From Erythrobacter sp. SCSIO 43205 (GTDB taxonomy: Bacteria > Pseudomonadota > Alphaproteobacteria > Sphingomonadales > Sphingomonadaceae): a DNA stretch of 64,000 nt. The first letter of the stretch is position 1; each line of letters starts with the position of its first letter. This document shows positions 44,506 through 52,697 of this stretch, piece after piece. The notes beneath the pieces were generated by a model. The model was not told the origin of the DNA and did no database searches. It was given only the letters and a program-made list of their open reading frames with translations. The stretch spans positions 744,001 through 808,000 of the forward strand of contig NZ_CP063202.1 of assembly GCF_019904235.1 (NCBI RefSeq), given 5' to 3'. The position numbers and the translations under genes were made by a program.

Positions 44506-46164
44506 GTGAACCGACAAACCGAAATACTTGCAGCCTCGCTCGATCCACAGGCCAAAGAATGGTGGCGCGGCGCGGTGATCTATCAGATATACCCGCGCAG
44601 CTTCCGCGACAGCAATGGCGACGGGATTGGCGACCTTAAAGGCATCGCTGACAACCTAGATTATGTCGCCTCGCTTGGCGTGGATGGCATCTGGATTTCG
44701 CCTTTCTTCACCTCGCCGATGAAGGACTTTGGCTATGACGTGGCGGATTATTGCGGCATTGATCCAAGTTTTGGCACCTTCGACGATTTTGACCAGCTGA
44801 TCGAGCGGGCCCATGCGCTTGGGCTTAAGGTGATTATCGATCAGGTCTATTCGCACACCTCGGATGAGCACGCGTGGTTTCAGGAAAGCCGCCAGGATCG
44901 CACCAACCCCAAAGCGGATTGGTATGTCTGGGCCGACCCCAAGCCCGATGGCTCGCCACCGTCCAATTGGCAGTCGGTCTTTGGCGGCTCGGCATGGGCG
45001 TGGGATGGGCCGCGCAAGCAGTATTATCTGCACAATTTCCTCGAAGAACAGCCCGACCTCAACGTGCACAACCGCGACGTGCAAGACGCGCTGCTGGACG
45101 TTGCTCGTTTCTGGCTCGATCGGGGAGTGGACGGGTTCAGGCTTGATGCTTTGAATTTCTCAATGCACGACCCAGAGTTTCGCGACAATCCGCCCTCGGG
45201 CGCGTCGATGGAGCAGGTCACGCGGCCGTTCGATATGCAGATCAAAATCTTCAATCAGAGCCACGCTGATATCCCGGCATTCATTGAGCGCATTCGCGAG
45301 ACTATCGATGAATACCCCGACCGCTTTACCGTTGCAGAGGTTGGTGGGCCTGAGCCGCTTGAGGAAATGAAGGCCTTCACCGCAGACGGCAAACGCCTCG
45401 ATTCTGCCTACAATTTCGATTTTCTGTATGCGCCCGACTTTACCGCTGAGCGGATCAAGGCATCGCTTGGCAATTGGGATGGCACACCGGGCGAGGGGTG
45501 GCCTTCGTGGGCCTTCTCGAACCACGACGCGCCGCGTTCGACCACGCGCTGGATGGGCGATGCGGACTATGGTCAGATGGCGCGGCTTGCGATGATGGTG
45601 CTCCTGTCGCTGCGCGGCAATCCGATCATCTATCAGGGCGAGGAACTGGCGCTGCCACAAGGAGAGGTGGCGTTTGAAGACTTGCAAGACCCGGAAGCAA
45701 TTGCCAACTGGCCGCACACTCTGGGACGCGATGGATCGCGAACGCCGCTCCCGTGGGTCAAGAATGCACCGCAAGCAGGTTTCTCTGATGCAAATCAGAC
45801 GTGGCTCAAGGTTGACCCGGTTCAGGCCGAGCGGGCCGTGGATCAGCAGACCGACGATGATGGTTCAGCGCTGAACCACACCCGCCGTCTTCTCGCGCTG
45901 CGTCGGTCTTTGCCGCCTCTGATTAGTGGGTCCAGTGAGCTCCTGAAGACGCCGTGCGACATCATCGCCTTTATCCGCCGTACCGAAAATCAAGCAGTGT
46001 TGTGTGCCTACAACCTTGGCTCGGCTGCGTACCAGTGGACACCGCCTGCTGAGTTTGCGCACAGCAACATCGTGGTGAGCGAGGCCGTCGGGGATGGTAG
46101 CGCGAAGCTTACTGAGCTAATGCCCCCTCACAGCGGGTATTGGGCGGTGAAGAAGGGCGCATAA
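44506..46164 (+). CDS. Cytoplasmic GH13 alpha-glucosidase (oligo-1,6-glucosidase type)
   Basis: 552 residues without signal peptide. Opening WWRGAVIYQIYPRSFRDSNG and GDLKGI are typical of the GH13 alpha-glucosidase group. Catalytic Asp214 lies in GFRLDALNFS, acid Glu278 in TVAEVGG, and Asp341 in FSNHD. It would hydrolyse imported maltose or isomaltose to glucose. GTG start 44506 begins right after the previous stop codon (TAAGTG), so translation is probably coupled. Confidence 0.95.
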   Translation: MNRQTEILAASLDPQAKEWWRGAVIYQIYPRSFRDSNGDGIGDLKGIADNLDYVASLGVDGIWISPFFTSPMKDFGYDVADYCGIDPSFGTFDDFDQLIERAHALGLKVIIDQVYSHTSDEHAWFQESRQDRTNPKADWYVWADPKPDGSPPSNWQSVFGGSAWAWDGPRKQYYLHNFLEEQPDLNVHNRDVQDALLDVARFWLDRGVDGFRLDALNFSMHDPEFRDNPPSGASMEQVTRPFDMQIKIFNQSHADIPAFIERIRETIDEYPDRFTVAEVGGPEPLEEMKAFTADGKRLDSAYNFDFLYAPDFTAERIKASLGNWDGTPGEGWPSWAFSNHDAPRSTTRWMGDADYGQMARLAMMVLLSLRGNPIIYQGEELALPQGEVAFEDLQDPEAIANWPHTLGRDGSRTPLPWVKNAPQAGFSDANQTWLKVDPVQAERAVDQQTDDDGSALNHTRRLLALRRSLPPLISGSSELLKTPCDIIAFIRRTENQAVLCAYNLGSAAYQWTPPAEFAHSNIVVSEAVGDGSAKLTELMPPHSGYWAVKKGA

Positions 46165-46168
46165 CACG

Positions 46169-47197
46169 ATGGCTTCAGCCGGGGGTAAGGCGGGAAAAAA
46201 TGCAAGGCTGGAGGATATTGCCCGCCAGGCAGGGGTTTCGATCTCGACCGTCAGCCGTGCGCTCAACGACAGTCCGGCAGTTAACCGGCGCACCAAACAA
46301 GAAGTCTGGCGCATTGCGCGCGAGCATGATTATGATTTTCGCAGCACAATGCCGAGCGGTCCCGTCGGAGCGGACGCGACCATCGCGGTGATCGTTCCCG
46401 CTCCGCAAGCCCGCGAAACGCGGGTGGCCGACCCCTTCTTCCTAGAGCTTCTGGCCGGTATCGCTGAGGCGGCGCGTGATCGTAAGGTTGATCTTGTGAT
46501 CAGCCATATGTTCCCGCGCTCTGTCGAAGACCTTGAGTTTGCGATGACGACGAGCCGCGCGAAAGGCATGATCTTCATCGGGCAAAGTTCGCTTCACAAC
46601 GGTTTCAATGAACTTGCCAAGCGTGATCACAGCTTTGTTGTCTGGGGCGCGGACTTTCCCGATGCGCGTTATTGTACGGTTGGCTCTGACAATATGGCGG
46701 GCGGGCGGCGTGCTACGTCGCACCTCTTGAGGCTCGGGAGAGAACGGATATTGTTCCTAGGGGACACCGAGGCACCGGAGGCCGAACAGCGCTATCGCGG
46801 GTATCGCAACGCATTGGAGCAGGCCGGACGCGACGTTGACGACAGTCTGGTTCTGCCAGCGCATTTCGATGTGCAATCCGGAGAATCCTCAGTGCGCTCG
46901 GCTATCGAAAGCGGCCTCAAATTCGACGCCGTCTTTGCGGCGAGTGATCTTATCGCCATTGGCGCAATCCGCGCGCTTGCCCTCACGGGTCGCTGTGTCC
47001 CCGGCGATGTCGCCGTGGTCGGCTATGACAATATTCCGGCCGCGCGCCTCGTCACCCCGCGCCTCACAACAATTGATCAAGACACCAACCTTGCAGGGCG
47101 GATGCTCGTATCTAAACTGATCGATACACAAGGCGGACAGGCTATTTCGGAAAGGCTGGAGACAAGCCTTCTTATTCGTGAGAGCTGCGGAGCTTAG
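46169..47197 (+). CDS. LacI family transcriptional regulator of the maltodextrin locus
   Basis: 342 residues. N-terminal helix-turn-helix RLEDIARQAGVSISTVSRALND with hinge SPAVNRRTKQEVWRIAREHDYD, then the periplasmic-binding-protein-like ligand domain (IAVIVPAPQARETRVADPFF, SDLIAIGAIRALALTGRCVPGDVAVVGYDN). The position inside the GH13 operon (4 nt after the glucosidase) points to a maltose-responsive repressor similar to Caulobacter/Xanthomonas MalR-type proteins. Likely targets are the palindromes at 42502 and 52108. The halogenase gene starts 3 nt after its stop. Confidence 0.94.
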   Translation: MASAGGKAGKNARLEDIARQAGVSISTVSRALNDSPAVNRRTKQEVWRIAREHDYDFRSTMPSGPVGADATIAVIVPAPQARETRVADPFFLELLAGIAEAARDRKVDLVISHMFPRSVEDLEFAMTTSRAKGMIFIGQSSLHNGFNELAKRDHSFVVWGADFPDARYCTVGSDNMAGGRRATSHLLRLGRERILFLGDTEAPEAEQRYRGYRNALEQAGRDVDDSLVLPAHFDVQSGESSVRSAIESGLKFDAVFAASDLIAIGAIRALALTGRCVPGDVAVVGYDNIPAARLVTPRLTTIDQDTNLAGRMLVSKLIDTQGGQAISERLETSLLIRESCGA

Positions 47198-47199
47198 CG

Positions 47200-48720
47200 A
47201 TGAGTGACGCAGGCGGACCCTTGCGCAAAATCGTCATAGTCGGCGGTGGGAGCGCCGGCTGGATGACGGCCGCCGCCCTTTCCGATGCCCTGGACACGTT
47301 CTGCGACATTACCCTAATCGAATCCGAAGCAATCGGCACGGTGGGTGTGGGCGAGGCAACAATCCCGCCCATCCGCAATTTCAACAGCCGCATCGGGATT
47401 GACGAAGCCACTTTCGTCAAGGAGACCGCAGGCTCCTACAAGCTGGGTATCCAGTTCGTTGATTGGTCGCGGCTGGGGCACGCCTACTTCCACCCCTTCG
47501 GCCAATATGGCGCAGAATTCGATAAGGTCCCGTTCTACCACTATTGGATGCGCGAGAGCCTTGCGGGGCGGATTGATGGCCCAATTGATGACTTTTCCAT
47601 GTGCTGGGCAATGGCAAAGGCGGGCAAGTTCGCGCATCCCGAGGCAGACCGGCGCAAGATCCAGTCGACATTCGATTATGCCTATCACTTCGATGCAGGG
47701 CTCTATGCTGCATTCCTGAGACGCCTTTCCGAAGCGCGAGGGGTCACCCGGATCGAGGGCCGTGTCACTGACGTAGCCCAGCGCGCCGAAGATGGCTTTA
47801 TCGAGAGCGTTACGCTCGACAATGGCCAGACGGTAGCAGGCGAGCTCTTTATCGACTGCAGCGGCTTTCGCGGGCTCCTGATCGAGGGCACACTCGAAGC
47901 GGGCTATGAGAATTGGCAGCGCTGGCTTCCGTGCGACCGGGCGGTCGCTGTACCTTGCGCCAAGCAAGCCGAGATCACGCCCTACACCCGCTCGACCGCC
48001 AAGACCGCAGGCTGGCAATGGCGCATCCCTCTGCAGCACCGCACCGGCAATGGCTATGTCCATTGCAGCGAGTTTATCAGCGAAGATGAGGCAACCGAAA
48101 CCCTGATGTCCTCGCTCGATGGAGAGGCGCAGGCCGATCCGCGAACACTACGATTTGTGACTGGCAAGCGCCGCAAGTTCTGGGATAAAAACTGCGTTGC
48201 GATTGGGCTGTCCGCTGGGTTCATGGAGCCGCTCGAATCGACCAGCCTCCACCTTATCCAATACGGTATCCTGCGGCTCATTGCGCTCTTGCCCGACCGT
48301 TCGATGTCGCCGCTTTTGGCGCGCGAGTACAATAGGCAGACCACAGGGGAATACGAGCGCATCCGCGATTTCCTGATCCTGCATTACAAAGCGACATCCC
48401 GCGATGACGCAGAGCTTTGGCGTTATTGCAGCGCCATGGAAGTGCCAGAGACACTGCAATACAAGATGGATCATTTCCGCGAGTACGGGATGCTGGTGTC
48501 TGATGAGCGCGAGCTATTCGCCAACCCAAGCTGGATCGCGGTTTATCTGGGGCAGGACATCGTGCCCGCTAAAGCCCCCGCCATCACGCAGATGCGCGAA
48601 GGCGTACCAGTGGCTGAGCGGATGCAGATGGTTGCAAGCGCAATGGACAGCGCCGTCGCCGAAATGCCGGCCCACGCAGACTTCCTCGCGAAATTCTGCC
48701 CCTCACCCATCGCGGCCTGA
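47200..48720 (+). CDS. Flavin-dependent halogenase (tryptophan-halogenase family), copy 1
   Basis: 506 residues. FAD motif VIVGGGSAGWMTAAAL at the N-terminus, VGVGEATIPPI, the Lys that would form the haloamine or position HOX at Lys81 (GSYKLGIQF), halogenase signature GWQWRIP at 271-277, and catalytic Glu346 in EPLESTSLHLI. All the catalytic residues of PrnA-type enzymes are thus kept. It belongs to the subgroup found with TBDRs and carbohydrate genes in Caulobacter, Xanthomonas and Sphingomonadales, whose substrate is not established; some relatives (BrvH) brominate indole in vitro. It is the last gene of the maltodextrin operon, 2 nt after the LacI gene. A reductase partner was not seen. 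Confidence 0.9.
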   Translation: MSDAGGPLRKIVIVGGGSAGWMTAAALSDALDTFCDITLIESEAIGTVGVGEATIPPIRNFNSRIGIDEATFVKETAGSYKLGIQFVDWSRLGHAYFHPFGQYGAEFDKVPFYHYWMRESLAGRIDGPIDDFSMCWAMAKAGKFAHPEADRRKIQSTFDYAYHFDAGLYAAFLRRLSEARGVTRIEGRVTDVAQRAEDGFIESVTLDNGQTVAGELFIDCSGFRGLLIEGTLEAGYENWQRWLPCDRAVAVPCAKQAEITPYTRSTAKTAGWQWRIPLQHRTGNGYVHCSEFISEDEATETLMSSLDGEAQADPRTLRFVTGKRRKFWDKNCVAIGLSAGFMEPLESTSLHLIQYGILRLIALLPDRSMSPLLAREYNRQTTGEYERIRDFLILHYKATSRDDAELWRYCSAMEVPETLQYKMDHFREYGMLVSDERELFANPSWIAVYLGQDIVPAKAPAITQMREGVPVAERMQMVASAMDSAVAEMPAHADFLAKFCPSPIAA

Positions 48721-48768
48721 CACAAGCCCCGCCGATAGGCACAACCAAATCACCTGCATGGTAAATGC

Positions 48769-48797
48769 AAAAGGGCCCGCTGTTGCCAGCGAGCCCT
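48769..48797 (-). terminator. Terminator of the TBDR (minus strand), near the halogenase end
   Basis: On the minus strand: stem AGGGCTCGCTG / CAGCGGGCCCT (11 bp with one T-G pair), loop GCAA, then TTT. It lies 37 nt past the TBDR stop codon and may also stop the halogenase transcript. Confidence 0.85.
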
Positions 48798-48833
48798 CTC
48801 TCAGTGGAAGTGCGACCCGGATCGCGTTTGTTT

Positions 48834-51599
48834 TTAGAAGTTCTTCCGAAGTGTGACGTTGAACGTGCGTCCGTAGATCTCGTGACGGCTTGGGAAGGCC
48901 CCCCCCGTCGCGGTGCCGTTCGAGAACAGGTCGTTCTGTGTCACGAACGGCTCGTTGGTAAGGTTGAACACTTCAAACAGAACGCCCAGACCTTTCAACG
49001 CACCGCTTTCTTCCTGGAATGTGTAGCCGATCTGCGCATCGATGATCGTCTCGTTTTGTGCATCTGCACCACTGAGAGAACCGTCGAAATTCTGCACTTC
49101 AGACAAGAAACCACTGCGGTAACGAGCCGCCAGTTTTGCCCGGAAACCATCTTTCTCGTAAAAGATGTCGCCTGACCACGTCGTCTCTGAGTAACCAGGA
49201 ATGTCGAGCGGGGTCATCGTTTCATCTTCGATCTCAGCGTCGGCATAGGTGTAGCTGAAGAAGCCGCCAAAGCCGTCGAGCGCAGGTGTCAGATCGCCGA
49301 AGTCGATCCGCACCGTACCCTCGATGCCCGTGATAGAGCCATCGGCAAAGTTGACCGGACCGCTGAACGAACCAGTTGCCAACTGAGGCTCGGCTGCAAG
49401 AATATCGCCAAACCCGGCGTTGTTGATCGGTTGCGTAAGGTCGATCACCTCGTTGAAGTCGATGATCCAGTCGGAAAGGTCCTTATGAAAGGCAGCGACA
49501 ATGATTGCAGAACCTGGCGAGAAGTACTTCTCGACTGAAAGGTCGAATGACTTCGATTCATAAGGCTGCAGGAACGGGTTGCCACCACCAAGGTTGAAGC
49601 AAACCAACGACGGCGGGTTAAACCCAATTACCGTGTCAGGGAATTGATCACCGTCTGTGTCAGTACAACTGAGCGGGTTGAAATTGATATTCTGATTTGC
49701 TGCCATCTGGTCAAGGCGTGCACGGGTCACGGTCTTTGCCGCTGCGAGGCGAACAAATGTATCGGTTCCAACTTCAAAGCTCAGGTTCAAACTGGGAAGC
49801 CAGTCATCGTAGCTTTCGCTGACGGTGTTCGTCAGGCCACCTCCGATGGTGCCAGTCGAGCTTTGCTTTGTATCTGCATAGCGCAGGCCGATGTTACCGC
49901 GTACCGGGATGGAACCCAGATCGCCATTGATGTTGGCTTGAACATAGAAGTTGTGAACTTCCTCATTCACCACCCACTCGGTGTCGAAGGTTCCGGGCTC
50001 AACGTCATAAGTGCCGTCAGTCAGGAAGCTTGATGGGTCATAAGCCAGGATGTTCTGCCCCAGATTGCCGGTATCAGTTGACCCGATGATTGAGCTTTGC
50101 GGCACTGCCAGAGAACCGCCAACAAAGGCGGGAGACGCGCGCAGGAATGCTTCGTTGGAATCGAAGTCTTTCTCACGGTCGGTGTACAGCCAGCCAAAGT
50201 TGATGCTCTCGATCAGGCCGCCACCAGATTCCCAAGTCGCTTGGGTGCGCAACTGGTGCAGTTCGTCATTGATGATCGGGCGCTTGATAAAGCCGACCTG
50301 GCCCCAGCCTCCCGGATCGGTGAGCAGGACGTTCGAAGGATCGGTGTAGTCGAGCAGGCCGTCGATTGAATACTCACCATTCTCAGGGAAGGTGAAGTTC
50401 AGAATGTCTTGCGCACCCGAACGGCCAGCGCCCGTGCCAGCATAGCTCTCATAATCGATGTCGTCGCGGTCAAGCTTGGAATAACCATAGTCGACCATGA
50501 AGCTCAGGCTATCGGTGATGCCGAAATCGGCATTGGCACCGATCGCAAAGATCTGTGCCTCATTGCCTTCGGTATCGGTGCGCAGAATAGGCACAACAGC
50601 CGAATAGGTCGCGCTGTCGGCAAATTCGCCGCTCTGGCCTGTTGCACTATCGAACGATGCACCGCTCCATGAGGCAATCGGAGTTTCTGTACCGCGGAAT
50701 ATACCAGAGTCCTTGGTGTCGGTATAGAAACTGTCGATCATGATGGCGACGCTGTCGCTAGGCTCGAACTGAAGCGAGCCAGCAATCGATGTGCGCTCAA
50801 ACTCGCGGCTCACCGCCCCTTGGCGCGGATTGTCCGAAGGATAGATAACGCCATTGGCATCAGTCGAAGTTTGGAATTGGTTGGTTTTCAACTCGCGCGA
50901 GATGAAATGCGTCGGGTTCGATTGGACTGTCACACCTAACGACCAGCCAAGGGTACCTGCATCATTCTGGTCGATATACGAACCAAAGAAGCGATAGCCA
51001 TTATCGGAGAAGTCAGGGTTGCGTGAGCCGCTGTCATTGTGGACGAATGTACCCGACACAGTCAATTGGCGGTCGGTATAGTCAAGCGGACGAACGGTGC
51101 GAAGATCAACTGCACCGGCGATGCCGATGGCAGCAAGACTTGCATCTGCTGTCTTGTAAACAACACCTTGCGAGATCAGTTCTGACGGGAACTGGTCAAA
51201 CTCAATGCCGCGGTTGTTGCCAGCCGATACGACTTCGCGTCCGTTCAAAAGCGCGAGCGAGAAGTCCGGGCCAAGGCCGCGGATCGAGATCTGTTGCGAA
51301 CGGCCGCGAACACGCTGCGCGGTAACGCCGGGGAGACGTGCAAGCGAGTCCGCGATCGACAGGTCAGGAAGCTGACCCAGATCTTCCGCAGAAATCACTT
51401 CAACAATTGAGGTCGCATCGCGCTTTGTTTCGAGCGAGCTCTCGATTGCGCTGCGGATCCCCGTCACCAGAATTTCGTTATCGGCACTTTCAACTTCCTG
51501 CGCAAAGGCAGGTGTTGCGGTCGCCATAAGCGCAAGCCCAGTTGCTGCCCCTGACAGCAAGCGGGCACTAACGTTCAAACGCTTCAGTCCCATAATCAT
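48834..51599 (-). CDS. TonB-dependent receptor next to the halogenases (maltodextrin-type)
   Basis: 921-residue receptor with a signal peptide (LLSGAATGLALMATATPAFAQ), box NEILVTGIRSAIESSLETKRDATSIVEVI, plug motifs LGQLPDLSIADSLARLPGV, ISIRGLGPDFSLALLNGR and a C-terminus RTFNVTLRKNF. The LETKRDATSIVEVISAEDIG-like plug defines the receptor class seen in Caulobacter MalA and Xanthomonas carbohydrate loci. Start ATG 51599 is set by GGAGAGGAC just upstream. It is convergent with halogenase 1 and divergent from the DUF6445-like gene, so it may be the outer-membrane porter for maltodextrins. Confidence 0.93.
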   Translation of the reverse strand: MIMGLKRLNVSARLLSGAATGLALMATATPAFAQEVESADNEILVTGIRSAIESSLETKRDATSIVEVISAEDLGQLPDLSIADSLARLPGVTAQRVRGRSQQISIRGLGPDFSLALLNGREVVSAGNNRGIEFDQFPSELISQGVVYKTADASLAAIGIAGAVDLRTVRPLDYTDRQLTVSGTFVHNDSGSRNPDFSDNGYRFFGSYIDQNDAGTLGWSLGVTVQSNPTHFISRELKTNQFQTSTDANGVIYPSDNPRQGAVSREFERTSIAGSLQFEPSDSVAIMIDSFYTDTKDSGIFRGTETPIASWSGASFDSATGQSGEFADSATYSAVVPILRTDTEGNEAQIFAIGANADFGITDSLSFMVDYGYSKLDRDDIDYESYAGTGAGRSGAQDILNFTFPENGEYSIDGLLDYTDPSNVLLTDPGGWGQVGFIKRPIINDELHQLRTQATWESGGGLIESINFGWLYTDREKDFDSNEAFLRASPAFVGGSLAVPQSSIIGSTDTGNLGQNILAYDPSSFLTDGTYDVEPGTFDTEWVVNEEVHNFYVQANINGDLGSIPVRGNIGLRYADTKQSSTGTIGGGLTNTVSESYDDWLPSLNLSFEVGTDTFVRLAAAKTVTRARLDQMAANQNINFNPLSCTDTDGDQFPDTVIGFNPPSLVCFNLGGGNPFLQPYESKSFDLSVEKYFSPGSAIIVAAFHKDLSDWIIDFNEVIDLTQPINNAGFGDILAAEPQLATGSFSGPVNFADGSITGIEGTVRIDFGDLTPALDGFGGFFSYTYADAEIEDETMTPLDIPGYSETTWSGDIFYEKDGFRAKLAARYRSGFLSEVQNFDGSLSGADAQNETIIDAQIGYTFQEESGALKGLGVLFEVFNLTNEPFVTQNDLFSNGTATGGAFPSRHEIYGRTFNVTLRKNF

Positions 51600-51986
51600 G
51601 TCCTCTCCATATGCATCACGGCTTCCCACGTGATTTGCACTTTTTTTCATAGCGCAGAGTTGTCGGAAGGCAAATCAGGAATCGAGGTGACGTGTCGTCC
51701 CAACTCATTTCTATTTTTTTATCCTATATTCAGATATTTAAGGGAAATTTGGACCAATTCTCACCTTGTAAGGTACAAGTTGATACTTTTGTGTGGCGAG
51801 CGGGCCACACTTTGGCGGTCGCTTTTTCATCGCGCTGAGTTTCTTTCCGTCTGCTATCTGGCTGAGTTCGTCCGCCGATTCAAATTACCTTTTTTATACA
51901 GTGCATTGTTGCACTCGATTGGCAATCAGTGACGTGGCTGATACGGTGTATCGCTGCGTAATTGCATGGAGAAGGGGGTGCCAGTC
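51600..51986. other. 387-nt divergent region between TBDR and DUF6445-like gene
   Basis: AT-rich for this genome. It holds an inverted repeat AGTGCA-TTGT-TGCACT (51900-51915), a small one ATACGGTGTAT (51941-51951), and distant GATTTGC/GCAAATC arms (about 51632-51678) related to the TTTGCAAA sites. No gene is supported. Confidence 0.55.
51900..51915. promoter_or_regulatory. Inverted repeat upstream of the DUF6445-like gene
   Basis: AGTGCA-TTGT-TGCACT, perfect 6-bp arms with a 4-nt spacer, 72 nt before the gene start. Possible regulator site. Confidence 0.4.
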
Positions 51987-52688
51987 ATGCGAAATTGGAA
52001 GATGTCCCTTGAGGAGTGGGAGATGAAGAGTTTCTCTGAGGGGAATCATGAATTTGTGTCCATTTCGAACTTTTTGCAAAGCCCTCAAGAAGCAGTTGAG
52101 GATGCCTGTTTGCAAAAATTTGCAAACATCACTCCGGCATATCCTGGCGTGCGTGCAGCAATCCCAAGCGCCTTTGCGATGGAGTTGCTCGCGGCTTTAT
52201 CCCCTTTGCTCGATACCCACTTTGGAAAGAGTGAGCGGGGTTGGGAGCTACAAGCCTGGTATTCTCTGGTTACAGCCCGCCCGGACGATTTGGTTCCGAT
52301 GCAATGCCTGCCCCACGTGGATGGAACTGATCCTGATCAGATCGCGATGATGCTGTATCTTCATCACACTGCGCATGGTGGAACGAGCTTTTTCAGACAT
52401 CGCTCCACTGGGCTTTCAGCTCTTACGGAGGAAACTTTTCCGAAATATCGCGAGGCACTAAAACGAGATGTTGAGCAATCTGGCTTGCCCAATCGTGCAT
52501 ATGTGACCGATGGTGCGCCGTATTTTGAAAAAATCCATGAAACTGATGGCGCGTTCAATCAGGCCATTCTCTACAGGGGAAATGTGCTTCACTCCGGCAT
52601 GATTGATAACAATGAACCACTGCCACCTGGCCCGCGTGAAGGGCGTTTGACGATCAATGCTTTTTTCCGTCCGACTGACACAAGATGA
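51987..52688 (+). CDS. DUF6445-like protein, 2-oxoglutarate oxygenase-like fold
   Basis: 233 residues, no signal peptide. The N-terminus contains FVSISNFLQSPQEAVEDAC and YPGVRAAIP as in DUF6445 proteins. The middle has LPHVDGTDPDQIAMMLYLHH, where HVD could be the HxD metal pair of cupin-like oxygenases, and ILYRGNVLHSGMIDN holds a possible distal His. The last strand is GRLTINAFFRP, with Arg for an anion. The family is usually next to flavin halogenases and TBDRs; its reaction is unknown. ATG 51987 with AAGGGGG upstream is preferred to ATG 51966. The halogenase follows after 9 nt. Confidence 0.7.
   Translation: MRNWKMSLEEWEMKSFSEGNHEFVSISNFLQSPQEAVEDACLQKFANITPAYPGVRAAIPSAFAMELLAALSPLLDTHFGKSERGWELQAWYSLVTARPDDLVPMQCLPHVDGTDPDQIAMMLYLHHTAHGGTSFFRHRSTGLSALTEETFPKYREALKRDVEQSGLPNRAYVTDGAPYFEKIHETDGAFNQAILYRGNVLHSGMIDNNEPLPPGPREGRLTINAFFRPTDTR
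52108..52127. promoter_or_regulatory. 20-bp palindrome inside the DUF6445-like coding region
   Basis: GTTTGCAAA-AA-TTTGCAAAC, a perfect 9-bp inverted repeat with a 2-nt centre, same core as the site at 42502 (TTGCAAA-NN-TTTGCAA). A further TTTGCAAA lies at 52073-52080. It starts 121 nt after the start codon and codes for CLQKFAN. Possible internal operator. Confidence 0.5.
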
Positions 52689-52697
52689 GAAATTCGA

